DNA of 5,654 nt from an uncultured Campylobacter sp. (lineage in GTDB: Bacteria > Campylobacterota > Campylobacteria > Campylobacterales > Campylobacteraceae), in assembly GCF_938018145.1 (NCBI RefSeq), contig NZ_CALIII010000161.1, forward strand, positions 1-5,654, read 5' to 3'. The translations under genes were made by a program, and so were the position numbers. Below, piece by piece: positions 1 to 5,519 of the stretch; position 1 is the first letter of the stretch; every line of letters starts with the position of its first letter. Under the pieces are notes generated by a model. It did not search any database, was not told the origin of the DNA, and saw only the letters and a program-made list of their open reading frames with translations.

Positions 1-35
1 CAGATACCGAAGCTGCACAAAAGAAGAAAAATTAA
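1..35 (+). CDS. Possible 3' end of an unidentified gene
   Basis: Reading from position 3, the frame gives DTEAAQKKKN followed by a TAA stop at 33-35. A hydrophilic, lysine-rich tail of this kind is typical of a real C-terminus, and AT-rich non-coding DNA begins directly after the stop. With only ten residues, neither product nor family can be named. If real, this gene converges on the regulator gene that ends at 155. The frame could equally be open by chance, because any 35-bp piece has a fair chance of it. Confidence 0.3.
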   Translation, partial: DTEAAQKKKN

Positions 36-60
36 AATTCCGCGTTTAAATTCGGCGTTA
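35..60. repeat. Imperfect 13-bp tandem repeat
   Basis: Two adjacent copies, AAATTCCGCGTTT (35-47) and AAATTCGGCGTTA (48-60), match at 11 of 13 positions. They lie in the non-coding gap after the possible upstream gene end. No function is evident. The AAATT core is very common in this genome, so the match may be partly a composition effect. Confidence 0.4.
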
Positions 61-69
61 AATGACGTC

Positions 70-85
70 AAATTTGATCAAATTT
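70..85. repeat. Perfect 16-bp palindrome with TTGATCAA core
   Basis: AAATTTGATCAAATTT reads identically on both strands. A second palindrome, TGACGTCA (63-70), abuts it. The site lies 70 bp beyond the stop codon of the Crp/Fnr-type regulator, in the gap between convergent genes. The core contains TTGAT and ATCAA, the half-sites of FNR-type operators, but overlapped instead of separated by four bases. It is therefore not a standard FNR box. It could be a protein-binding site or chance symmetry in AAATTT-rich DNA. It has no G+C-rich stem and no T-tract, so it is not a terminator. Confidence 0.5.
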
Positions 86-154
86 CTAAAATTCTTGCGG
101 ATTAGTCGCGAAGTAAAATTTGAGTTAAATTTACAAAACCGGCAAGCGACCGAT

Positions 155-793
155 TTATCCCTCAAACATCTCCGAAAGTTCGTTTGTAGCGATATTTACG
201 ATTTTATTGTTTGCGTCTAACTCAATCAAATTTTGGGCTTTAAATTTCGCCAAGATCCTTGAAAACGTCTCTGGAGTGATGTTTAGGATGGAGGCTATTT
301 TGATGTGTTTTAGCTCGTTAAAAAGATCGGCGTGATTAACGAGAAAGCTCGCAACCTTGGCCTCGGAGTTTAGCACGAGCTCTTGATGTATCAGCTCGCT
401 TGCGATTTTTAGCTTTTGCGAGAGCGATTTTATGATTTGCAGCGATACGCGCGGGTTTGATAAAAACTCGGCGTAAAATTTATCATAGTCGATTTTTAGC
501 ACCTCGCCGCCCGTTAAAAATATCGCCGTCGCCGGAAATTTGATATTTTCAAAGTTGGCAAGCTCGGCTACGAAGCTAATCCCGTTAAACTGATGCATAA
601 AAATCTCTTTGCCTTTTGGGCCTATTTTATAGAGCTTGAGAGAGCCTTTTATGAGGAGGTGGAGCCACTTTGACTCCTCGCCCTCCATAAATAAAAACTC
701 GCCTTTTTTATATTTTTTTAGGATGCTGATATCTTCTAGCCTTTTTAGCTCGGCCTCGTTTAGCCCCTGAAAAAACGGGATTTGCTCTAGCAT
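155..793 (-). CDS. Crp/Fnr-family transcriptional regulator, FNR-type DNA reader without cysteines
   Basis: A 212-residue cytoplasmic one-component regulator. Residues 1-110 form the cyclic-nucleotide-binding-like beta domain, residues about 112-140 the long dimer helix, and residues 164-185 the helix-turn-helix. The recognition helix has E175, S178 and R179 in the spacing FNR uses to read TTGAT, so a TTGAT-N4-ATCAA operator is predicted. Two things are missing. There is no cysteine anywhere, so it cannot carry the FNR iron-sulfur cluster. The cassette after E77 has P87-A88 where CRP has its cAMP-binding Arg-Ser, so cAMP binding is unlikely. A haem- or NO-sensing protein of the DNR/NssR kind, or another ligand, is possible but unproven. 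The gene starts 9 nt after the mscL stop behind a weak AAGAA, which suggests cotranscription with mscL. The family assignment is firm; the signal and targets are unknown. Confidence 0.9.
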   Translation of the reverse strand: MLEQIPFFQGLNEAELKRLEDISILKKYKKGEFLFMEGEESKWLHLLIKGSLKLYKIGPKGKEIFMHQFNGISFVAELANFENIKFPATAIFLTGGEVLKIDYDKFYAEFLSNPRVSLQIIKSLSQKLKIASELIHQELVLNSEAKVASFLVNHADLFNELKHIKIASILNITPETFSRILAKFKAQNLIELDANNKIVNIATNELSEMFEG

Positions 794-802
794 TTGGCGT
801 TC

Positions 803-1210
803 TTATTTATTTTTTAAAAGATCTCTGATCTCGGTTAGAAGCGCGACGTCCTCAGGCACCGGCGCAGGCTCCTCGGCTTTTGGCTCCTCCGCTTTTGGTT
901 TTTTGAGCGAATTTATAGCCTTAACGACGCAGAAAATACAAAACGCGATAATCGTAAAATCGACCATCGTTTGTATAAACGAGCCGTAGTTTACGGTTAC
1001 GGCAGCCGTATCGCCGACTGCGTCTTTTAGAGTAAATTTTAAATCCGTAAAATTTACGCCGCCCGTTAGTACGCCTACGATTGGCATGATCACGTCGCCC
1101 ACTAGCGAGCTAACGATTTTACCGAAAGCCCCTCCGATCACGACGCCCACGGCCATGTCGATGACGTTGCCGCGCATTGCGAATTCTTTAAATTCCTTAA
1201 CGAAACTCAT
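803..1210 (-). CDS. mscL: Large-conductance mechanosensitive channel MscL
   Basis: A 135-residue inner-membrane channel that opens under membrane tension to release solutes during hypo-osmotic shock. From residue 1 it aligns without gaps to E. coli MscL (136 aa): the [13 protein letters not shown] amphipathic start, TM1 (about 16-43) with the pore-lining G22, the periplasmic loop with YGSFIQ at 75-80, TM2 (about 77-99), then the C-terminal bundle LLTEIRDLL (124-132). The frame is open 11 codons further upstream to 1243. I place the start at 1210 because family homology begins there and AAGGAA (minus strand, 1220-1215) sits 4 nt ahead. TM2 carries two cysteines, C91 and C94, whereas E. coli MscL has none. 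The cytoplasmic linker contains PKAEE twice. It is the first gene of a unit with the regulator downstream. Confidence 0.96.
   Translation of the reverse strand: MSFVKEFKEFAMRGNVIDMAVGVVIGGAFGKIVSSLVGDVIMPIVGVLTGGVNFTDLKFTLKDAVGDTAAVTVNYGSFIQTMVDFTIIAFCIFCVVKAINSLKKPKAEEPKAEEPAPVPEDVALLTEIRDLLKNK
867..896 (-). repeat. 15-bp tandem repeat in mscL (PKAEE x2)
   Basis: Two adjacent 15-bp units (867-881 and 882-896) differ at one base and encode consecutive PKAEE segments in the linker between MscL TM2 and the C-terminal helix bundle. The unit length keeps the frame, so copy number could change without disrupting the protein. The linker length in MscL is tolerant of variation. Confidence 0.75.
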
Positions 1211-1214
1211 CTTT

Positions 1215-1220
1215 TTCCTT
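1215..1220 (-). promoter_or_regulatory. Ribosome binding site deciding the mscL start
   Basis: AAGGAA on the minus strand, 4 nt before the ATG at 1210-1208. It supports this ATG over the in-frame ATG at 1243, which overlaps the predicted -10 element and has no comparable Shine-Dalgarno sequence. Confidence 0.75.
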
Positions 1221-1242
1221 TGCATTTTAAAATTAGATATCA

Positions 1243-1248
1243 ATTATA
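1243..1248 (-). promoter_or_regulatory. Probable -10 box of the mscL-regulator promoter
   Basis: The minus strand reads TATAAT at 1248-1243, about 33 nt before the mscL start. A transcript would begin near 1236 and give a leader of roughly 25 nt. There is no clear -35 hexamer, as is usual in Campylobacter, where upstream T-rich DNA takes that role. There is no TGn extension. If used, it excludes the in-frame ATG at 1243 as a start. The region is AT-rich, so a chance match is possible. Confidence 0.45.
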
Positions 1249-1297
1249 TTTATTTTAGCTTCACAAAAGATAAAAAAGCCAAGTTAAATTCTTAAAA

Positions 1298-1306
1298 TGC
1301 TATAAT
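1298..1306 (+). promoter_or_regulatory. Extended -10 promoter of the gltX-yggT-slt operon
   Basis: TGCTATAAT is a perfect extended -10 for the housekeeping sigma factor. Transcription should start around 1312-1314, giving a leader of about 23 nt. No recognisable -35 is present, as expected for the genus. The gltX ribosome site AAGGAA (1324-1329) follows, 6 nt before the ATG. The mobB promoter has the same ten bases, TGCTATAATC. Confidence 0.75.
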
Positions 1307-1335
1307 CGCCCCTAAAAATCAATAAGGAAACAAAA

Positions 1336-2637
1336 ATGTATCGTTTTGCGCCGTCGCCGACAGGCGATATGCATCTGGGAAATTTAAGGGTTGCGATCCT
1401 AAACTACGTCTGTTCGCTCCAGGATAAAAGCGGCTTTATCATCCGCATCGAGGATACCGACAAGGAGCGCAATATCCCCGGAAAAGACAAGGAAATTTTA
1501 GAAATTTTAGAGCTTTTCGGTATCAAATGGGACACGCTTTATTATCAAAGTAAAAATTTGAAATTTCACCGCGAGTTTGCGGCAAAGCTTTTGATAGATA
1601 AAAAGGCGTTTTCGTGCTTTTGCACCGAAAGCGAGCTTGAGGCCAAAAAAGAAGCCGCAAAGGCTAGAGGCGAAGCCTACCGCTACGACGGCACATGCGA
1701 GTACCTAAGCGACAATGAAGTGCTAAACAACCAAAAGCCTTTCGTCGTGCGCATGAAAAAGCCGCTAGGCACGATGAAATTTAAAGACGCTATAAAGGGC
1801 GAGATCAGCTTCGAGCCTGAAAACGTCGATAGTTTTGTGATTATGCGAGCTGATTTTACGCCGACTTATAACTTCGCCTGCGCGGTCGATGATATGCTCG
1901 AGGGCGTTACCTTCGTCATCCGCGGCGAGGATCACGTCAGCAACACGCCAAAGCAAGACCTCATCCGCGAGGGCCTAGGCTACACGCAAAAGATAAACTA
2001 CGCCCACCTGCCTATCATCCTAAACGTCGAGGGCAAAAAAATGAGCAAACGCGAGAACGAAAGCAGCGTAAAATGGCTACTCTCGCAAGGCTTTATGCCT
2101 GAAGCCATCGCAAACTACATCGTCTCGTTAGGCTACAAGGCGCCGGTTGAAATATTTACGATAGAAGAAGCCGCGCAGTGGTTTGATATCTCGAAGGTTT
2201 CGGCATCTCCGGCCAAATTTGACGTCAAGCAGCTTGAGCACATCAACCGAGAGCACATAAAAAGAGCAAGCGACGAGAGACTAGCCGCGCTAATGGGCAT
2301 AAAGCCTGAATTTGCCGCTATAGCTAGATTTTACACGCAAGAAAGCAGCCTACTAACCGAGATAAAGGCCAAGGTCGATGCGATTTTCGCGACCAAATTT
2401 ATCCCAGATGAGTTTAAGGCGGGTTGCGAGGCGATAAAAGCCGCTGTAAATTCGCTAAATTTGAGCGAATTTGGCGAATTTAACGAGCTAAAAAAAGCTC
2501 TCATGGACGCGACCGGACTAAAAGGCAAAGGCTTTTTTATGCCGCTTAGAATTTTGCTCACGGGCGCCGAACACGGCCCTGAGCTTAGCGAGCTATATCC
2601 GCTCATCAAACCGTATCTAAAGGAAATTTTACGATGA
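1336..2637 (+). CDS. gltX: Glutamyl-tRNA synthetase, short GluRS2-like type
   Basis: A 433-residue cytoplasmic class I synthetase that ligates glutamate to tRNA using ATP. The HIGH motif is H13-LGN-16, within the [11 protein letters not shown] start typical of GluRS. The KMSKR loop is at 235-239. C94, C96, Y117 and C121 form a CxC-x20-Y-x3-C zinc site in the connecting region. The C-terminal anticodon-binding part is present, so this is not the truncated tRNA-modifying Glu-Q enzyme. Length and sequence resemble H. pylori GluRS2 (439 aa as I recall), which charges tRNA-Gln with glutamate for amidation by GatCAB. The gltX-yggT-slt order is shared with H. pylori, supporting orthology. GluRS identity is firm; tRNA-Gln preference is inferred. 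A good AAGGAA lies 6 nt before the ATG. The TGA overlaps the yggT ATG by 4 bases. Confidence 0.96.
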   Translation: MYRFAPSPTGDMHLGNLRVAILNYVCSLQDKSGFIIRIEDTDKERNIPGKDKEILEILELFGIKWDTLYYQSKNLKFHREFAAKLLIDKKAFSCFCTESELEAKKEAAKARGEAYRYDGTCEYLSDNEVLNNQKPFVVRMKKPLGTMKFKDAIKGEISFEPENVDSFVIMRADFTPTYNFACAVDDMLEGVTFVIRGEDHVSNTPKQDLIREGLGYTQKINYAHLPIILNVEGKKMSKRENESSVKWLLSQGFMPEAIANYIVSLGYKAPVEIFTIEEAAQWFDISKVSASPAKFDVKQLEHINREHIKRASDERLAALMGIKPEFAAIARFYTQESSLLTEIKAKVDAIFATKFIPDEFKAGCEAIKAAVNSLNLSEFGEFNELKKALMDATGLKGKGFFMPLRILLTGAEHGPELSELYPLIKPYLKEILR

Positions 2638-2921
2638 TATTTTCGGTATTTTTAGAAGCAGTCGGCAGTATCTTGCATATCGTTATCAGCGCCTACACGT
2701 GGATCATCATAGGCGCAGCGATCATAAGCTGGGTGCGCCCCGATCCCTATAATCCTATCGTGCAGCTGCTCTACCGCCTCACCGAGCCCGTCTATGCCGC
2801 TATCCGCCGCGTGATACCGACGGTTTTTGGCGGTATAGATATAGCGCCTATTATCGTGCTTTTGTCGCTTCAGTTTATAGATAGATTTTTCGTAAGGCTT
2901 ATGTTTGCGTACGCTGCTTAA
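2634..2921 (+). CDS. yggT: YggT-family integral membrane protein
   Basis: A 95-residue inner-membrane protein with two hydrophobic segments (about 4-33 and 68-92). They flank the family's conserved stretch: R35-PDPYNP-41, then E51-P and a basic IRRVIP segment. This matches one YggT repeat; the E. coli protein has two repeats and is about twice as long, while single-repeat forms are common elsewhere. The biochemical role of the family is not settled, although links to osmotic stress, cell division and envelope have been proposed. Here it is translationally coupled to gltX by an ATGA overlap, and its last codons overlap the start of slt. Position between a tRNA synthetase and a murein enzyme suggests coexpression, not a shared pathway. 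Confidence 0.92.
   Translation: MIFSVFLEAVGSILHIVISAYTWIIIGAAIISWVRPDPYNPIVQLLYRLTEPVYAAIRRVIPTVFGGIDIAPIIVLLSLQFIDRFFVRLMFAYAA
2894..2897 (+). promoter_or_regulatory. Ribosome binding site for the TTG start of slt
   Basis: AAGG, inside the end of yggT, lies 7 nt before the TTG at 2905-2907. The spacing supports TTG as the slt initiation codon. No ATG in the slt frame lies near the signal peptide. Confidence 0.6.
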
Positions 2922-4542
2922 ATTTATCCTGCCCGCGATTTTTGCGGCGGCGGCGTTTGGCGGAGTTAAGAGCTTTGAGGAGATAAAAGACGAGCCTAAG
3001 GGGCTTGCTAAGGATTACTACTTTTACCGTCTTTTAACCGAAGGCGACTACACTAAGGAGCAGGCGCAAATTTTAAACAAAGACGTCTTTCGCCGAGCGG
3101 GCGTGCTAGCAAAGAAACTGGCTGAAATTTTGCCGCCTAAAAAGACCAAAGGAAACTGCGATAGCGTAAGCGCGAAAAATATCCTAGACGCAAACGTAAC
3201 CTGCCAAAAACAGCGCCTCAGAGTACCTTTTATGATGAAGCTAAAAAAGGAAACGAGGCAAAAGCTGGCGGATAAATTTAAAGACTCCGATCCGATTATT
3301 TACCGCCGCTTGAGCGCGCTAAACGAAAAGCACCCCGAGGACGAATTTGCCAAATTTAACGATACGGACGCGTTTTTGGTTTATTTTAACCAGTCCTCGC
3401 ACAAGGATAAATTTGATAAGATATTTGACGCAAATTTTATAAATTCGCTCGCGACGAAAAAGGAGTTTCACGCTCTAGCAAACGATTTGATAATCGATAA
3501 AAAATCGGCTAAATTTAGGCAAAATTTTCTCGCGATAAAAGAAACCGAGCTTGCGGGCAAGGACGCCTTTATGCTCGGCGTTAACGCGGTTTTATTAAAT
3601 TCTCCAAAAGACGCGATGAGGTTTTTTGCTAGAGCCGAGGCGGCATTTGATAGGCAGGACCGCAAGGATAATGCCGTATTTTGGCTGTATCTGCTGAGCA
3701 AGGACAAAAGCTATCTTGAGAAGCTAAATCAAAGCCGCGACGTAAATATCTATACGCTCTACGCAAACGAGCTAACCGGCGCAAGTCCGGCCGCAAATAT
3801 CGTCTCGCCGACGCCTACGAAAGAAAAGGTAGAGGGCTATGACATAAAAGACCCGTTTTTGTGGCAAAAGACGTTTAAAATGATAAAAGAGATGAGTGCC
3901 GAGGACGCCGCAAAGCACTCCGAAACTTTTAACACCAAAGAGACGCTAGGTCAGTATGCCTACCTGATGGAAAAAGCAAGCGGCTACAAGGATAGCTACT
4001 TCGTCATGCCGTTTGTAGATGAATTAGAGGACGTAAACGCGACTAGAAAGGCGCTTCTTTACGCGATCGGCAGACAAGAGAGCCGCTTTATCCCGGCCGT
4101 CATCTCGACCTCTTATGCGCTCGGTATGATGCAGTTTATGCCGTTTTTGGCTAACCATATCGGCAAAAAAGAGCTTGCGATCCCAAATTTCGATCAAGAC
4201 GATATGTTTGACCCGCGTCTTGCTTTAAAATTTGCGGACCACCACTTAAATTATTTGGAGAAATACCTCTATCATCCGCTTTTTGTCGCTTATGCGTATA
4301 ACGGCGGTATCGGCTTTACCAAAAAGATGCTTCAGCGAGGCGACCTTTTTAACGAAGGCAAGTATGAGCCGTTTTTATCCATGGAGCTAGTACCCTTCGC
4401 CGAGAGCCGCGACTACGGCAAAAAGGTACTCGCAAACTATGTTATCTACCTAAGGCTTCTCCGTTCCAGTACATCGATTTCGACACTTTTTGAAAGCTTA
4501 AAGACGCCTTCTTTGACGGATAAATTTCGAAATCAAGATTGA
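2905..4542 (+). CDS. slt: Soluble lytic murein transglycosylase (Slt)
   Basis: A 545-residue periplasmic enzyme that cleaves the MurNAc-GlcNAc bond of peptidoglycan, leaving 1,6-anhydro-MurNAc ends. Residues 1-20 form a signal peptide (basic RTLLK, then a hydrophobic Ala-rich core). Next comes a long helical region of the doughnut type, and a C-terminal lysozyme-like domain from about 380. The catalytic site is clear: E392 in RQESRF, the GMMQFMP motif (407-413), and YNGG (465-468), equivalent to the usual AYNAG. Only two cysteines occur, C85 and C100, which could form a disulfide. I use the TTG start because it precedes the complete signal peptide and has AAGG 7 nt upstream. The first 17 bases overlap yggT. 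The last 33 codons overlap the lipoprotein gene on the other strand. C. jejuni Cj0843c is the likely orthologue. Confidence 0.95.
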   Translation: MRTLLKFILPAIFAAAAFGGVKSFEEIKDEPKGLAKDYYFYRLLTEGDYTKEQAQILNKDVFRRAGVLAKKLAEILPPKKTKGNCDSVSAKNILDANVTCQKQRLRVPFMMKLKKETRQKLADKFKDSDPIIYRRLSALNEKHPEDEFAKFNDTDAFLVYFNQSSHKDKFDKIFDANFINSLATKKEFHALANDLIIDKKSAKFRQNFLAIKETELAGKDAFMLGVNAVLLNSPKDAMRFFARAEAAFDRQDRKDNAVFWLYLLSKDKSYLEKLNQSRDVNIYTLYANELTGASPAANIVSPTPTKEKVEGYDIKDPFLWQKTFKMIKEMSAEDAAKHSETFNTKETLGQYAYLMEKASGYKDSYFVMPFVDELEDVNATRKALLYAIGRQESRFIPAVISTSYALGMMQFMPFLANHIGKKELAIPNFDQDDMFDPRLALKFADHHLNYLEKYLYHPLFVAYAYNGGIGFTKKMLQRGDLFNEGKYEPFLSMELVPFAESRDYGKKVLANYVIYLRLLRSSTSISTLFESLKTPSLTDKFRNQD

Positions 4543-4936
4543 TTTTGTCGCTTTTGATCTCTGGGGTGCTGACCTCAAAATACTGAGCCCACGGCACCTC
4601 AAAGCTCACTTTTTCTAAAAGCGGATCGTTTGCGGCTAGGCGTCTAACCATGATGCCTTGTTGCAAACCGTTTGCCGTGAAGCTCTCCTCTAAAATTTTA
4701 ACCTCTTTAGGATGCACGGCCACGACGAATTTCTCTCTTTTTTGTTCATCGATTAGCTCGCTATAGATCGGATTTAGATAGGTCGCGACGATTAGGATAT
4801 TCGTATCGGCATCTATGATCTCAGACTTGCTCGTGTAGGCTAAAAGCTCGTTTTTTAGCGGTTCGTGGATATATTTTTTATCCGCGCAACCGACTAACGC
4901 CAAAATAAAACTTAAGAAAAATACGCTCTTTTTCAT
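4442..4936 (-). CDS. Predicted lipoprotein, conserved Campylobacter type
   Basis: A 164-residue protein starting with a lipoprotein signal peptide: a KK n-region, a hydrophobic core, and a lipobox L14-V-G-C17. After cleavage C17 would be lipidated. Residue +2 is alanine, which under the E. coli Lol rule favours the outer membrane. The mature part alternates hydrophobic and charged residues in a beta-rich pattern, and I recognise no enzyme motif. By context it matches the lipoprotein next to slt in C. jejuni (Cj0842, from memory), but its function is unknown to me. The start is supported by AGAGG (minus strand, 4948-4944), 7 nt ahead. It is monocistronic and faces slt, and its last 33 codons are antisense to the 3' end of slt. 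A role with the murein enzyme is only a neighbourhood guess. Confidence 0.88.
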   Translation of the reverse strand: MKKSVFFLSFILALVGCADKKYIHEPLKNELLAYTSKSEIIDADTNILIVATYLNPIYSELIDEQKREKFVVAVHPKEVKILEESFTANGLQQGIMVRRLAANDPLLEKVSFEVPWAQYFEVSTPEIKSDKINLDFEIYPSKKASLSFQKVSKSMYWNGEALGR

Positions 4937-4962
4937 TTTAAAACCTCTTTAAATTTGGTGCT

Positions 4963-4968
4963 ATTTTA
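4963..4968 (-). promoter_or_regulatory. Possible -10 box of the lipoprotein gene
   Basis: The minus strand reads TAAAAT at 4968-4963, which would start transcription near 4956 and leave a leader of about 20 nt with AGAGG in it. It is one mismatch from TATAAT, has no TGn and no clear -35. Some promoter must lie in this gap of about 100 bp, but this exact element is tentative. Confidence 0.3.
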
Positions 4969-4998
4969 GATAAATTTTGCTTTTAAAAAGCCTAAATT

Positions 4999-5007
4999 TG
5001 CTATAAT
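4999..5007 (+). promoter_or_regulatory. Extended -10 promoter of mobB-fbp
   Basis: TGCTATAAT, a perfect extended -10, with predicted start of transcription about 5013-5015 and a leader of about 23 nt. The ribosome site GGAG (5029-5032) follows, 4 nt before the mobB ATG. No -35 is evident. Sequence, spacing and leader length closely match the gltX promoter in this window. Confidence 0.75.
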
Positions 5008-5036
5008 CCGCGTAAATTTCAAAAATTCGGAGAAAA

Positions 5037-5519
5037 ATGAAAAAAGCGGCGATGGCGTTTTCCGGACCTTCAAATAGCGGCAAAACCACGCTTATTTTAA
5101 AGGTCGCCAAAAAATTTATAGATGACGGGCTAAAAGTCGTAATCATCAAGCACGACCCGGGCGACAAGGCGAGGTTTGACGTCGAGGGCAAGGATAGCTA
5201 TAAATTTAGCCAAATAGGCGCCGAGGTCGCGGTCATGAGTCCGACGCGCACGACCTTTTTCTCGCAAGAAAGCAAGAGTGTGGACGACGTCGTAGCGATG
5301 GCTGGCGAGTTTGATTTGCTATTAGTCGAGGGGCTAAAAACTCTGCCGCTGCCGCGTATCAGCGTGTTTAAGGACGAGATAAACGAGGATTATCTTAGCT
5401 TTTCAAACGCGATCGCAAGTTATAAAAAAGACTACGAGATCGATAAGCCAAACTTCGATCTAGACGATACGCAGGCCATCTGCGAGTGGATACTAAAAAA
5501 CGCAAAGGTTTTAAAATGA
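5037..5519 (+). CDS. mobB: Molybdopterin-guanine dinucleotide biosynthesis protein MobB
   Basis: A 160-residue cytoplasmic P-loop GTPase of the MobB family, which assists MobA in attaching GMP to molybdopterin to form the guanine dinucleotide cofactor of DMSO-reductase-family enzymes. Walker A is G10-PSNSGKTT-18. The family signature follows: KHDPGD (38-43), then D48 and GKDSYKF (51-57). A Walker B-like DLLLVEG is at 93-99. E. coli MobB is slightly longer (about 175 aa). The cofactor would serve enzymes such as periplasmic nitrate reductase and formate dehydrogenase, which are typical of the genus, though none is encoded in this window. Its own extended -10 promoter lies upstream. The TGA overlaps the fbp ATG in an ATGA junction, so the two are probably translated together, although their pathways differ. 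Confidence 0.95.
   Translation: MKKAAMAFSGPSNSGKTTLILKVAKKFIDDGLKVVIIKHDPGDKARFDVEGKDSYKFSQIGAEVAVMSPTRTTFFSQESKSVDDVVAMAGEFDLLLVEGLKTLPLPRISVFKDEINEDYLSFSNAIASYKKDYEIDKPNFDLDDTQAICEWILKNAKVLK

Noticed and set aside
94..113. Possible hairpin CTTGCG...CGCGAAG as a terminator between convergent genes
   Set aside because: The 6-bp stem needs a bulged G and there is no continuous T-tract on either strand, only AAATTT-type sequence.
1211..1243. N-terminal extension of MscL to the ATG at 1243
   Set aside because: It adds eleven residues not found in MscL proteins, overlaps the likely -10 element and lacks a good ribosome site. The ATG at 1210 has AAGGAA at proper spacing.
1239..1243. ATCAA half-site beside the mscL -10 as an FNR-type operator
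   Set aside because: The partner half-site at the required 4-bp spacing is absent (AAATT instead of TTGAT), so a lone 5-mer in AT-rich DNA is not enough.
1086..1295. Plus-strand open frame of 69 codons opposite mscL
   Set aside because: It lies antisense to the well-conserved mscL start and the divergent promoters, has no ribosome site, and gives a low-complexity Thr/Pro/Ser-rich product. It is a shadow of mscL.
1765..1956. Minus-strand open frame inside gltX
   Set aside because: It is antisense to conserved GluRS sequence, without a ribosome site or recognisable product.
2331..2609. Minus-strand open frame of 92 codons in the 3' part of gltX
   Set aside because: The Ser/Ala/Leu-rich product is typical of antisense reading of a coding region. 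There are no motifs and no promoter.
3468..3707. Minus-strand open frame inside slt
   Set aside because: It is antisense to the helical region of Slt, with Ser/Ala/Leu-rich composition and no start signals.
4961..5191. Minus-strand open frame across the mobB promoter and P-loop
   Set aside because: It runs through the mobB -10 and the conserved Walker A codons in antisense. The product looks like a translated shadow.
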